A stretch of 64,000 nucleotides of DNA from assembly GCA_964030785.1 (NCBI GenBank), contig OZ034978.1, positions 2,090,001 through 2,154,000 of the forward strand. Reading direction: 5' to 3'. A program made the position numbers and the translations under genes. Positions within the stretch are counted from its first letter, which is position 1. Every line of letters begins with the position of its first letter. The stretch comes from Siderastrea siderea. Lineage: Eukaryota; Cnidaria; Anthozoa; Scleractinia; Rhizangiidae. The notes below the pieces were generated by a model, which was not told the origin of the DNA, made no database searches, and saw only the letters and a list, made by a program, of their open reading frames with translations. Below, piece after piece: positions 28,521-39,880 of this stretch.

Positions 28521-29440
28521 TTCACAATATTTTGATCCATGTGAATTAAGTTGACATCAGTGAAGTGAAAAGTCAAGCCAAGGTAATGCCTAATGATTTG
28601 CTCACAATAATACAAGACAACATGCAGTGAAACATGGACACAAAAGTGCTATATTTTTCTCTCCTTTTTCTTCTAAAGACGGTCTTTCAAAAGGCTGAGA
28701 ATTGCCCTCCTTTCTTGCATTTCCATTTGTAGCTTTGCCTTTCTTTTTCTGCCTCTACGCCATACTTTTCGTTTTCAAACTCGAACTCTTAAGTTCAAGC
28801 TAAACCTTTTTTAAGTTGGCTTTCTGAGAGTATTTCTCTGTCAATATATCCTTTACTGAACGTTAACTTGCACGCTTCTGTTCCCTTTTTCTCTTTGGAC
28901 CTATATGTAATACCAATTAATTTAATGATCGATAGTTATTGTTGCTTCAAAATTATTTCAAAGAAGTTTGTTTTTTCTTTTGTCTTATATTAATTAACAA
29001 TGGAGTAGAGTGCAAGCAGTATTTCTGTGAAATACAAATAACAAATTTGCAAAATGTTCTGCTCTTAGTTAAAAAACTTGTTTAAGCATGACACTGTTTA
29101 CAACTTTATGCCATTTTGTGTCAGTTTCCAAGAACTTATCATAACAACTAATTTGAAAATTTTGAACAATTGAAAAATTGCTGAAGCATGAAGAGCCGCT
29201 ACACAATTTATCTAACTACTGTTTCCACTCTTAAATGGAAATAAAAATTAAACTGGTTTGAAAAATTTTGAACCCTCACAAAATCTAACCACAAAAGTGA
29301 CAAATATTTTTGCTTCATGAAAAGGCTTTGAAATGCATGTCTAAGGTAGTCACAAAGATGCTACTGTTTGCAAATAGCTGGCCATAGTCTGTTTCAGCCA
29401 TAAATATGTCTACACTAAAGCAGTTCCTGATTGTATGTAC

Positions 29441-29515
29441 CTTTGGAAGAAGTGCTTTGGTCACTATCCCCACTCGAATCTTCTTCATCAGACTTACATG
29501 TGTCACTGCGACGCT
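29441..29515 (-). other. candidate 75-nt internal exon
   Basis: A pyrimidine-rich acceptor (CTTTTTTTCTTTCAG|AGC) and a donor (AAAG|GTACAT) flank 75 nt with an open acidic/Ser frame (SDEEDSSGDSDQS). It lies on the same strand as the Myb-like gene and the fragments at 30234-30073 and 28.5-27.9 kb. It may belong to one degraded multi-exon gene. No partner phases were established. Confidence 0.3.
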
Positions 29516-30072
29516 CTGAAAGAAAAAAAGTTTTACATTGAATCAGCATTCAACAGTGAAAATTTCATTGGGATCCACAGGTGAGGTACTTTTGGTATCA
29601 TACTGTACAATGTTGCTTAACCAAGTATTCATCATAATATTTCTCAGGGTCTGATTGGATGAAATCACTTGATGAATTCTATATAATCAGCTTGCTGTGA
29701 TTGGTGAATATTTTTGGACTCTCCTGTATTTTTTCAAGATGATTTGGGCAAGCAAAAGTGTTTAGTGACATTGCTTTCTAAATCAGCGCTGTATTATTTA
29801 AAATCTCACTGTTTCAAATTATAAGCTCAGAAACCATTAGGAGCATCAACCTTATTCCTGAAATAGGTGTAATCTCTTACTGGTACAATTTGATAATTAA
29901 TACTTAATGGAAATGCAGCTATAATTATGTTGTATATTAACTTGCTAATCTTTTTACAGCTTCTTTTCTCATTTCCAGATGATTTGGGCAAGCTGTCTGT
30001 CATCCTCTCATTTCTTTTTCTTCGCCTCCTTTTCTGTCTTCCTCATCTCCGCTATATCTCTTCTGTAGGTAA

Positions 30073-30234
30073 TTATGTCCTCGCAGAGCTGCTGTCCATT
30101 TTTTCTCGACAACCTCTACCATTGAGTTCTACTTGTTTACCATCAGTAGAAAAAACTTTGCTGAGCGTTTTGGCTTCTTCGTCCCACTCTTGGGGCTTTT
30201 TTGGGGAAATACTTTGCCACCTCTTTTCCAAGGG
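30073..30234 (-). pseudogene. second Myb-like family domain fragment
   Basis: After a TAG acceptor at 30235 the minus strand reads PLEKRWQSISPKKPQEWDEE, then AKTLSKVFSTDGKQVELNGR and GCREKM, stopping at 30073. The block with EWDEEAKTLSKVF and VELNGRGCRE matches, from memory, the conserved second block of a multi-copy coral Myb-like protein family. The upstream acceptor is weak and the frame stops early, so it is probably a remnant of the same gene copy as 31704-30956, or of a neighbouring copy. Confidence 0.45.
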
Positions 30235-30955
30235 CTAGCTCGTGCTTGCTTTCTGGACATCAAAACGGGGCCACGATACCCTGAATCATAACATTTTAGC
30301 TTTGTCAGATAAAATGTCCAGCTGCTTGAATCAATGACCTTTAAGGTGAGAAAAACCTCTTTTATGAGCTCACACAAGGCCACTAGCGACCGAATTATTT
30401 CACTTGAATAGGCCATCATATTGAAGTTCCAGACAACAGCAGTGTTTGATTTTCAAATGGCAACAGTCCTATTTTCACTCGTCCGCTAAAAATTACATCT
30501 AAACTTGTACTAAAAAGACTGATTTACATAACGTTCTTATTAGTACGTGGAATAAACAGAAATTCATGATAAAAAACGTTGAAGTAAATCACTTACGTGA
30601 AAACCTACCTCTCAGCATTGAGAACTCCGAAAGTGACTGCAGGGCTTGGTCACGTGACCTCTAGCGATTTGCTGTTTGAGGTTTCTGCTAAGAACTCTGG
30701 TGCTAAATGTCACTAACATCTGAGTAAAGCCACGGATGAAAGAGATGAAAAGGAAGTTGCTCTCTCTGTCTCCTTTTTAATCCCAGAAAACCGGAACTGA
30801 TCCTGCCAGTTTTTTTCCTCTGCCTTTTTCAATGGCGAAAGTGCCAATATGCCTGGAGAGTCAACAGGACCTGGAGGTTTGCATGCAGGTGTGGTGCAAG
30901 GCATTGCACCAGTTTCATGACCTTGCTCAGGTTCCAGGGACTCAATGTCATTGGA

Positions 30956-31704
30956 TTAGTCAATATTGTATGACTCCTCAGCATCACTTAAGTTTGCAAA
31001 CTTTAGGTACTTTCGGACCTTGTCTCTGCTAGCATTCCCTGTAAATGAAACATACACATTTGCCATTAGTATGTAATAAGAATTTCTTATAGGAAAAGTT
31101 AAGTTCTGCATCATTTTACAGGTTATGATTGTCAGATGAAAGTGTTGAGTATATTGTTGTTAAAACGTAGTATTATAAAAAAAAGAATTAAATTTTTTTT
31201 AGATAAAAACCATTTAAATGATCACAAGGATTTTTGGCACATATAATTACTGGAAGTTGAAAGACTTGATTATTATCAAGTTTATACTTACAACTATGTG
31301 TACATCTCCTACTGCACTGCATCACTGCCTTTGTGCAATTCTCCCAAACGTCCTGCCGTTTGTGGACAGGCCAAGCATTTGTTCCATCCTGACTAGGAGC
31401 ATGGTGCAATGCAATATACTGGATCAGAGCACGAATTTCGGACTCTTTCCATTGAGAGCTAATATTGTTCTGGAGGGAATTGAATAGTGCATTGGTATTA
31501 GAATGTAAGTTAACTACAGACATTTTGTGAAGGGGTCAAGCCTCAAGAGTTGACGCTGCATACACTACTCACCGGAGGTTTCAATTCTGATTGAAAGAAA
31601 GGTTTTCTTGACGTTGTAGTAACCACTTTGGGTCGCTCTGTCGGTGGCTTGCCTGGCGTCTCACCACTTGAAGGTGCTTGCCCCCGCTTTGAGCGGTTGC
31701 TCAT
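30956..31704 (-). CDS. three-exon Myb/SANT-like small protein
   Basis: Exons 31704-31573, 31469-31292 and 31038-30956 join with GT-AG introns and matching phases (0, then 1) into a 130-residue protein. Residues ~1-44 are a basic, Pro/Thr-rich leader. Residues ~50-125 form a Myb/SANT-like helical domain with spaced tryptophans (SQWKESEIRALIQYI, NAWPVHK, DVWENCTKAV) and a closing basic helix (NASRDKVRKYLK). DNA binding is inferred from this layout. The TAA at 30956 is followed in the same frame by about 80 sense codons to 30713 (PEQGHETG, KKAEEKNWQDQF), so the ancestral protein may have been longer and the stop recent. Confidence 0.6.
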
Positions 31705-32954
31705 AAATAATTAGATCTATGCCAAATAAAACGAAAATCGAGTCAGAATTTCTGTTAAGAGAAAAAAAACACAACATAGATCGGAATATGATGAAATGTT
31801 TGAACTGTGTGAACATGGACTCTGCAAAAAATGTCACAGCTCTCGCCATTTTTACCATTGTATGTCTCAAGATTAAACTTGAAATATCTCAAAGACATTT
31901 GCGGTGGCAACCAGCAGCACCGATACAAATAAAAAAAACATATCACACTGTAAGGCGAAGTTTAAACTAGGACCAAAAGTTAAAGCAAATGTGATAAAAT
32001 CTTGCTGGAAATATCACATACAAAAGACATAAACAAACTACCGCTGTTTCAAAAGTCTTTCGAAGACAACAAAAATCGTCAATAATAATGAACTTACCTT
32101 CATAATCTCTCCACAGTCGTATTAATAAAGGCACGGAGTGGTTTCCGATGTGAATCGTTCGATTAAAATTCGAAAAAAGGAAAATTACTGCCTCCTACTG
32201 ATGATTTAAAATATTTTTCACAGTCCACTATGAGTACACTGAGGAAAGAATGTTGTTATCACGTGAGAGCTGTCAAACCTCTGGGAAGTACTTAACTGTT
32301 CCAAGTGGTCAAACAGGCTGTCGTCTTGTTCTGAGACGAATTTCACAAAGTGTACACGCCTGTTCATTTGTACCCCTTTCTGTCTCAACATCAGGTAGCC
32401 TAATCTCTCAATGGGTTCGCAAGTGTCGTCCTTATCGTATTTATTCAATACGTGCCTGATCATTGGCATTCTTGGCCACCGTTTTGGCTATTTCCGAAGT
32501 GGCGACTTGCGGTGACATCATCCAGTCACAGTTCATTACTGCTACCTTCTGTAGGACATCGTGATTGGGCAGGCTGTAATCGATGGTGCCATAGGGTCTC
32601 AAAAAGAATCGTGGAAAGTGGGTATAGTATTGGATTGCCCAACCTTGGTTTGTCGATTTAGTGTCAACCATGCTTTTAACGATTAAAAATAAAGGGATTC
32701 AGTTGACTTTAAAACTTCTCTACGGATTTGAAGTGGTCTGTCCCTCTTTAATTTTTTTTGTCAATTTTTCTTTCTTTTTCGTTTGTTTGGCGACTAATTT
32801 CCATTTTCCAAACAAACGATAGTTCCTATTTCACACTCGTCTCTGTATGGTGAAGTCATGGCGGGTCTAAGACACTGGTAGCTGGTAACTCGTGGTAATA
32901 GGAAATAATTGGAATTTGGATTAATTAGGTGGGGGACCTAAAATCCATTACTGC

Positions 32955-33245
32955 CAATTATGAATTTCAGGCAGCCTTTTGGAAGGAGGAGCCTTCTTGA
33001 TTTAGAAAAATTTCAGGCACCCTTTTGGAAGGAGAAGCCTTTCTGACTTAGAAAAATTTCACACAACCTTTTGGAGGGAGAAGCCTTTCTAACTTAAAAA
33101 ATTTCAGGCAACCTTTTGGAGGGAGGAGCCTTTCTGACTTAGAAAAAATTTGAGCCAACGCTTTCGAGGGAGGAGCCTTTCTGACTTAGAAAATGAATAA
33201 CTCCCTTCAACGAGGAAGGAGCCTTTCTAACTTGGGCAAAAAAAA
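32955..33245 (+). repeat. ~56-bp repeat array, right copy
   Basis: Five to six units share TTTTGGAGGGAGGAGCC, TTTCTGACTTAGAAAAA and TTTCAGGCAACC, with unit length of roughly 50-57 bp. Orientation is opposite to the array at 27465-27585. Its right end lies about 15 bp from the 3' end of the 28S pseudogene, so it may derive from rDNA intergenic-spacer subrepeats; the alternative is a satellite in the ends of a mobile block. Confidence 0.88.
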
Positions 33246-33257
33246 AGATATTGTGAT

Positions 33258-33615
33258 GCAAATCTTAGAACAAAGGCTTAGTCTTAGACGTTCGTAGCAA
33301 CAAGGCTACTCTACAACTTACAATTCCCCAATCTTTATTTAAGTCGCCCGCCGCAAAGGATTTATCTCCAGAAACTTTATAGTTTGCTATCGGCAGTGCC
33401 TTTGAGGCTTTTGTACCCCTTGGCACCTTGGGACATACAAAGACGGAAGCCTTCTATTCTGGTTCGCCTAAGGTTCTCTGGAGGTGATCATCGTTGCTCT
33501 CTAGCACGGATTCTGACTTAAAGGCCTTCCGTCATAATCCAACAGATGTTAGCTTCACACTATTGCCTTTTTCAGGCAAGTGCAAATGCGAATTACTATT
33601 GCAATAACACTTCAT

Positions 33616-33670
<55 letters not shown>

Positions 33671-33737
33671 ATTGGGGGGTGAACAATCCATCACTTGGCA
33701 AATTCTGCTTTGCAATGATAGGAAGAGCCGAGATGGT
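33258..33737 (-). pseudogene. 28S rRNA 3'-end pseudogene
   Basis: On the plus strand (antisense to 28S) conserved landmarks run GGCACCTTGGGACATACAAA (33423), TCTGGTTCGCCTAAGGTTCT, GGATTCTGACTTAAAGGCCT, CATCAGTAGGGTAAAACTAA (33613), CTGTCTCACGACGGTCTAAA, CCCAGCTCACGTTCCCTATT and TTCTGCTTTGCAATGATAGG. This is the last ~500 nt of 28S, including the 3' terminus region (TTGTTCTAAGATTTGCA on the minus strand). About 45 nt around the sarcin-loop-distal CACATACACCAAATG block are missing near 33575, and the match stops abruptly at about 33737. It is a 5'-truncated dead copy. Confidence 0.93.
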
Positions 33738-33825
33738 CTCATTTAAAAGATCTCATCGACAAATGCAAACTGGGGAAGTTTTATCAAATTGTACCGAAAG
33801 CTGTGGTTGCTATGGCGACTTGAAG

Positions 33826-34140
33826 TTCGCAATTTTCCCATATATTTTCTATAAAAATGGCCACTTTTGCTATCGGCGTATGTTTTAACCAAATGATACG
33901 CAATTTGGCGCACAAATACACTGTGCAGAGGTAAATGTGTGTGCTAAGTTTGGTGGTCATTAAGTAAAACCTAGGCTTGCTAGTGTGCATGGTCCTAATA
34001 TCCCATACATTATCTATAAAAATGACATGTCCGGGATTTGGCGAACTTTTTACTTAAATGACACCAAATTGGGCACACGTATATTTTCAAGAGGTAAACG
34101 TCTGGACCAGGTTTGGTGGTCCAGTTTCTTCAATTCCGCA
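33826..34140. repeat. two diverged copies of a ~162-bp repeat
   Basis: CCCATATATTTTCTATAAAA at 33837 recurs as CCCATACATTATCTATAAAA at about 34000, followed in both by a block meaning 'TTTGGCGCACAAATA/TTGGGCACACGTATA' and GTTTGGTGGTC. The wording resembles the 180-bp array at 1.4-1.9 kb in style but does not match it closely. Confidence 0.7.
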
Positions 34141-37031
34141 AAAGAAAATCGCAAACAACTGCTAAAATGACCATGTGTCAGTCAATTGAATTAATAGGGT
34201 ATCAAATCCAAGTGCAGTGGCAAAATAACTGCACAGTGTTATTCACAAAGGAACAATCATTAAAAATATGTCAGCATTTTCCGATATTCTGACTGGTTAT
34301 TTTTAATTAATCTGTCAAGTTCGAGCACCAAGGAATATCCATTGCACATTGCATTGAAGGTCGCCACAGGTGAAATATTTTAAATTTTAAAAAATCCGCG
34401 ACACTTTTGTTTCACAAATGTTCAGGCTAAATTTCACAAAAATCTGCCAAATTTTGGTATCCTATTAATTAATTTGTCTGATTGAATGACGCATGGTCAT
34501 TTTCGCAATCATTTCTGCAATTTTATTTTGCAGAGTAAAAAAAAAACTGGCAATTCATATTTTTCGGAAATGTACATTTATGAAGCTTTCCAACGAGATA
34601 TAGTTTGCCTTGCTTTCCCTTAAAATGGCGCACATACCAATTTTTTCCCAGAGGAGACGGGAGAACACCTGCAAAGTGGTGCTTCTTGGAGCCATCATTT
34701 TTTCTCTTGAATGATGATCGTGTGGAGTGGGTCAAACCATTGGTGGAACTGAAGCTACAGGACGCACTTACGTCGAATGTGCTGCTGGTACTCGAAAGGT
34801 TTTGCTCTATCTCCTTCTAACATGGTATTTCGCTCTTCAATCATACGTATGCGTTCAGGCTCCATCGACGATGTCTTCATTTTCTTCAGGCAGCTGTTAA
34901 TCAGGTACTGTACCATGGTAGTCACTGAAGATTTCTTTAAATTTGGAGTCTGCCTCCGTTGGGCTTTGTGTTAATTCCGCTGTTCAGCAAATCTCTAATC
35001 ACGGTCGTGTCCTTAAGAAATCCGCCTCTGTCTTCTTGGTCCTCGTTCAACAGGTCTTAGTTTCCATTGAGTGTGTCGGGAAGTATGAGGGCCTGCACTG
35101 CAGTCCGTATGTAAATGGTTTGATGTATTTCAAGTACCTAGACTCATCATCTTGCATCTTCACTTGTGCGTAGGGAGTGAGGAAGTTCCTCGGGAATTGT
35201 TTGAAGAAATTTACCCAACTTGAGTTGGATGCTTGTTAGACATCTACAAACATAGGCGCGCAATGTGCGCAATGCCAATGAGGTTTTTTTTTTACAATAT
35301 GATGAAATTTATCTTGCCAACCTATGGGTTCTTACACCTCTGGTAAGTCCCACCCTAAACCCCTCAGCCCCGCCTTCCCAAGCCCCTACCAAAAAGTCTT
35401 GTGGTTATCCACTATAAAACCTGGGTTGATGATTGAGCAGCGTAACTACGTTACAGTTAATTATAGCGTGACATCAAAATTTGCGCGTGTGTGATGTAAA
35501 GAAACCGAAGAAAGCTGTTTTTTCACTGTTCTTTAAAGATAACGTAGACAAAAACACTCACCGTCCAAAAATATTGCCTGCATAATTTAGGCAAAAATCA
35601 GTGAAAAGTTAACAATTTTCCTTCAGAAATAAAATGTAAGTTGCAGTTGAACCTTTCAATTTCTTACTTCTACCGGTGAATATCTAATACGTTTCAGAGC
35701 TCATGGACGGTCAACTTTCGATAGGGTGCCGTTTTGACGCCCTGCCTGATTTGCGTGACATGCGACTTGCTTTACTTTGTTTTTAGCCAATGACATTTGT
35801 AAATTTCCCATGGTGCAAAGTTATTTTTAGTTCACGTGTTTATTTTGGGTCTCAACCTTCAGCCGAATAAATTTTGTTTGCTTTGCCTTCGAACAGTACG
35901 AAAACGTTCAAATTCAGCTCGCTCTCACAAAACTTGCTCGCTTTCCAGTAGGTCCAAAAGGTCTCTATTAGAATGCTTTGTCTCTGTTGTTGTTAATTTT
36001 GCGTTCAGTTCGAGATGTTTTAAGCGTTGCATTACATTTCGAAAGTTCAAATGACAAGCAGCTGTCAACCATGCAAATTTGTTCAAGCTCGCTTTGAACT
36101 ATACGGTAAATAATGGTTCTAAAGCTAAAGATGTTACTCTAATTCCTTGATCACCAGTGTAACTTGGATTTAATATTAGTTCCATTCACCTTTTTCAGTT
36201 TTAAGAATAGCTAGCAACAAGCCGCGCAATTTCCAATTTTACTTTGCAATCCGTCTTGTGTATTATTTCTGATGTGTTTGTTGCTGTGAAAGTTTGTACC
36301 AGGGCTAAGTAAATGCAGGACTACAGTGCGAATAAAACCCTGCCAGATGTCAAGTATACAAAAACAGTGCATTCAAAGGAAAATTAAGTAGTTCCTGTTG
36401 ATCGAGACTCGCCAATGCAAAACACTTCAAAGCCCGGGGGACGTACTCCCATAGTATAAGCTGTATGGGTATGTGCCACTGATAAGGTAAGAGTTTCAGT
36501 GTCCTGGTGCACACCCCCACCCACCGTGTCACAGAATATCCCCCAGCCTCACAGAGCGTAAGACAGACATCACAGACAGACGTATATCGTTGATTTTTAG
36601 GCTCTGACAGTAGCCATATGACGTCACTAATGTGACGTCATTGGCTAAAAAAAGTAGGGTGTTAAAAACATTTTATTTTCAACCTCCTGTTAGCCAACAT
36701 ATTGTCATTTTTTTGGCTCTGTTACATCTCCGGTTGCTTCTGCACGAACCTGCAAGGTGTCAAGTGAGACGATGGTGTCGCTTACGTAACAAGAAAAGCC
36801 CCAGGGGCATTAACCCCGCCGTTGTTCGAACTGCCCTTGGGGTCCAAAATATATTACGGCCATGTAAGATACAAGCCGAAGTGGTGTAAATTTTAAAAGT
36901 TGGTGATTTGTCGTATTTTTTATGTTTGCAATGATAATATAAATCAAGACATGACCTGTCTAATCAACCTGTTTTAGCGTGCGTGACGAAGAGTTTTGAT
37001 GAAATATTTTGATCATAGCGTGACTCAGCCT
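34140..37031. other. gene-poor spacer
   Basis: A minus-strand frame at about 34920-34770 (PERIRMIEERNTMLEG to a GTAAGT donor) looks like an isolated exon, but no partner is found. A segment near 36430-36520 with CCCGGGGGACGTACTCCCAT resembles a dispersed coral repeat from memory. A hairpin (AGCCCCAGGGGCA facing TGCCCTTGGGGT) lies at 36798-36845. Nothing else is supported. Confidence 0.4.
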
Positions 37032-37103
37032 GGCCTCGTAGCTCAGTTGGTAGAGCGACGATGTTCTAATCAGGAGGTCGTGGGTTCAAATCCCGCCGGG
37101 GTC
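37032..37103 (+). tRNA. tRNA-like gene, TCT (Arg) in anticodon position, degenerate anticodon stem
   Basis: The 72-nt sequence folds with a fully paired acceptor stem (GGCCTCG with CGGGGTC, counting G-U), a GCTC/GAGC D stem with AGTTGGTA loop, and a T arm GTGGG-TTCAAAT-CCCGC with canonical B box. The anticodon loop GTTCTAA puts TCT at positions 34-36, but the stem ACGAT/TCAGG pairs at only one of five positions. A T5 run at 37110-37114 could terminate Pol III. It is either a recently damaged tRNA-Arg(TCT) or a tRNA-derived SINE head. Confidence 0.55.
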
Positions 37104-38164
37104 AAAGATTTTTCTTTTATCTTGGTTCTCATTTCTAATTTCTTCTTTTAAAGACTCTCTGTCGACTACAATGCAATGCGCACGTTTGTTTATGTTTTGA
37201 TTCCTTTGGAGAGAGAACATTGTGATAAAATGGCTAGATTTGAGCCCTTTAGCAGCCAAGAAAGGAAATGAAGGTGTTCACTTCGTCAGGTGTAGACGTT
37301 TTGTCAATAGAAAGAGCTAAATTTTATGGTTTATAAGTCTTGCAGATAACTGTAATAAAACACGATCCATCGTAGACTGTCATAACACGTCCCGCAGTCA
37401 GAGAAATATTTTCAAATTGACATAGCGCATTTGGTATTTAGTGTATTGGGTCATGAGTTCGCTCATTCATTTATGTTCAACAGCACTTAAACCTTAATAT
37501 ACCCCACTTTAAAATGTCGAAAGGTGTGTAGAGTAAAAGCAATTGACATTACTCTAACGGTTACAAAACCGCGATTTGTCACCCGCGGGGTGTGTTGAAT
37601 ACTCAGTCACGTCCGATCTACAGAAACATTTATTACTGTACTGTAGTCAGTTTGATATTCACTCACGTTCAGTTCCACATAACCATAAGAATTCTGTTAT
37701 TTTTCCCTATCAACTCACTTGATCGTCCATAGTCACATTATTCTGACATGAGGTATAATAAATAAAAAACTTTCCGCGTGGTCTCGCTTGTCGGTTGAGA
37801 GCTGTGCGAAACATCGAGTGTCTGAATGTCGCTTTTGTGACCCGAAGAACAAAACATTTTTTAAATCAACACTGCTCCAATAGTTCCCTGATATTTCATA
37901 GCTCCATAAGAAAATCTCTATCCATTCTACGGAAGGATGACTTGGATGAAGGCAGATTTCCACAGCCTTCAAATGCTGATGCAAAACTTTGGGGTTTCGT
38001 GGTCCACGAAACCTCCATTTAGGCGCGCGTTGCATTGTGGTCGACAGAGAGTCTTTAAGGCCTGTGGCCGGGGAAAAATTATGGAGGGCAGTATTGCTCA
38101 CTTCTTGGCACTCTATCATACACTTAACATCATAATATTACTAAGTTCATAGTGATCGCGAGTT
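37104..38164. other. spacer, no supported gene
   Basis: Overlapping open frames on both strands at 37733-38119 have no recognised domain and no convincing splice partners. No repeat structure is obvious before the foldback element begins at 38171. Confidence 0.4.
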
Positions 38165-38533
38165 CATGCCTACCGTGGCCGAGGGTGGCCATCGAAAGTA
38201 AAAAAGTCAAAACCAAAAGTCGATCTTCAAAGTGAAAAGTCAAAATCAAAAATCAAATGTGAATTTACGAAATAAAAAGTCAATTCGCAAATTGAAAAGT
38301 TGAAATCAGATGTCGATTTCTGAAGCGAGAAAATCGAGCTTCGAATTCTCACTTCTCACTTTCGACTTTCGACTTTGATCACCCCCCTACCCCCCTCCCC
38401 TATTAATTTGGAAGACTTGGTAGCCTCGTCCAGCAGATTTCGCAACCAGGCCTAGGAAAGTCATTTTGCCATGTTCTTATATAATTTTTCCATTACTTAA
38501 AGTCTTTGAAACTCGAACAGTTTTAGGTTCAAA

Positions 38534-38913
38534 ATGTCAAGGCGGAAGAATAAGAGCGACTTCAACGCCACGAATGTCGCAGAACTTACAAAATATTTGC
38601 AGGAATGTCGGTTTCAATAAGCGGATGTTTGAAAACTTCGCTAGTTGAAATCGCCTATGCAGTCGAAAGAATGGTTTTGCCAGTGGATCCAAACATCGAA
38701 AAAGATCAAGTTAATGATGCAGAGAATTTAATAATTCATGATAGGCTAATTCTCCATCCATTTTCCCCGAAGGCCGTGAACAACTTTAACTCTTTGCCGC
38801 CGTTTGGGTTGTGCGACATTTTTAACTATTTAATTTACCAATCCACTGCATACATTGCGGCCGCAATGTTCATACATCCCCCATCTCGACCACCTTTACA
38901 CTTGCATCTTGCC
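38534..38913 (+). pseudogene. SAP-domain coding start, left arm of foldback
   Basis: The frame from 38534 reads MSRRKNKSDFNATNVAEL then KYLQEC, breaks by frameshift near 38605, and continues SGCLKTSLVEIAYAVERM, LPVDPNIEKD and AVNNFNSLPPFGLCDIFNYL to 38913. The helix-turn-helix pattern (VAELTKYLQEC, then GCLKTSLVEIA) is SAP-like, a DNA/chromatin-binding motif. I recall this N-terminus from a cnidarian family whose later domains include a SWIM zinc finger and a YqaJ-type nuclease; neither is present here. Homology ends after IYQSTAY, so only ~115 codons were captured. Confidence 0.65.
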
Positions 38914-39589
38914 TGAAGTACACTACCTCGGTTTGTACCTCTACCCTAAAGAATAAACCAGAGATCTTAGTACTCCTTTCCTCAGCTTTACTTCATCCGT
39001 TTTGATTTTCATGAGAGGCTGCATAGCAGTTACTGAAGATTCTACATAACCATCACTGAATAAGCGATAGTCTTCAAATGACTTGTAAGCGGCAAGCCCA
39101 TGCTAGTCGTAATCAGTGCAGCGGTGGTAATGCGCCGATCAATTCGAAAGTTCAACATCCTCCCCGGGCAACCCCCTGGGCATTTGAACTTTTGAAGATT
39201 GGCTTGTTCAAATTCCCTCCCCTCGGGGCCAAAAAGCCATTCAAATGCCCCACCAATTAGTACTAAACTACTTCTCCTCAAAGACAAACGTTGTCTTCAA
39301 TCAAACACTTAACACACTTTTTAGAGAGAGGTATGCCGTAATGACACCTTCAAACTCCTTATAAAGACCCTTTTGAAAGAGTTATTCACTGACAAAGGTA
39401 AATTCTATCTTGTAAATCCGTCAAGCCCGACAAAAACCGAAAAAAATCACGGGTGTATTACGTCAGATCAAGAGAAAAATCTGGTTTAAATTCCCCACCC
39501 CTCCAACGCAATGTTCAAATTCCCCCCTCCCCGGGCACGATGCACAGTCAAATGCCCTGGGTATGCCCGGGGGGGGGGGATGTTGAAGT

Positions 39590-39880
39590 TTTTCAAATTG
39601 ATCGGCACATAAATCAAACAACCCAACGGCGGCGGCGAGTTAAAGTTGTTCACGGTCTTCAGAGAAAATGGATTGGGAATTAGCCTGTCACGAATTATTA
39701 AATTCTTCGCATCATTGGTTTCATCTTTTTCGAAGTTTGGATCCACTAGCAAAACCATTCTTTCGACTGCAGAGGCGACTTCCATTAGCGAAGTTTTCAA
39801 ATATCCACTTTCTGAAACTCGGCGTTCCTACATAATTCAGCCATATTCATGGCGTTGAAGTCGCTCTTATTCTTCTACTT
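39590..39880 (-). pseudogene. SAP-domain coding start, right arm of foldback
   Basis: This is the inverted counterpart of 38534-38913. It reads MSK, an in-frame TAG, KNKSDFNAMNMAEL, a frameshift, then GYLKTSLMEVASAVERM, VDPNFEKDETND and TVNNFNSPPPLGC. It shares residues with the left arm but differs by substitutions and a short deletion near ELTKYLQEC. The two copies thus diverged after the inverted duplication formed. Confidence 0.65.

Noticed and set aside
32218..32671. Overlapping 60-80 codon frames
   Set aside because: No domain, no matching splice signals, and comparable frames on both strands.
32955..33245. CRISPR-like array of repeats and spacers
   Set aside because: Unit boundaries drift, spacers are not unique, there are no cas genes, and the genome is eukaryotic.
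33679..33888. 69-codon plus-strand frame
   Set aside because: Its first part is antisense 28S rRNA, and the rest is spacer repeat.
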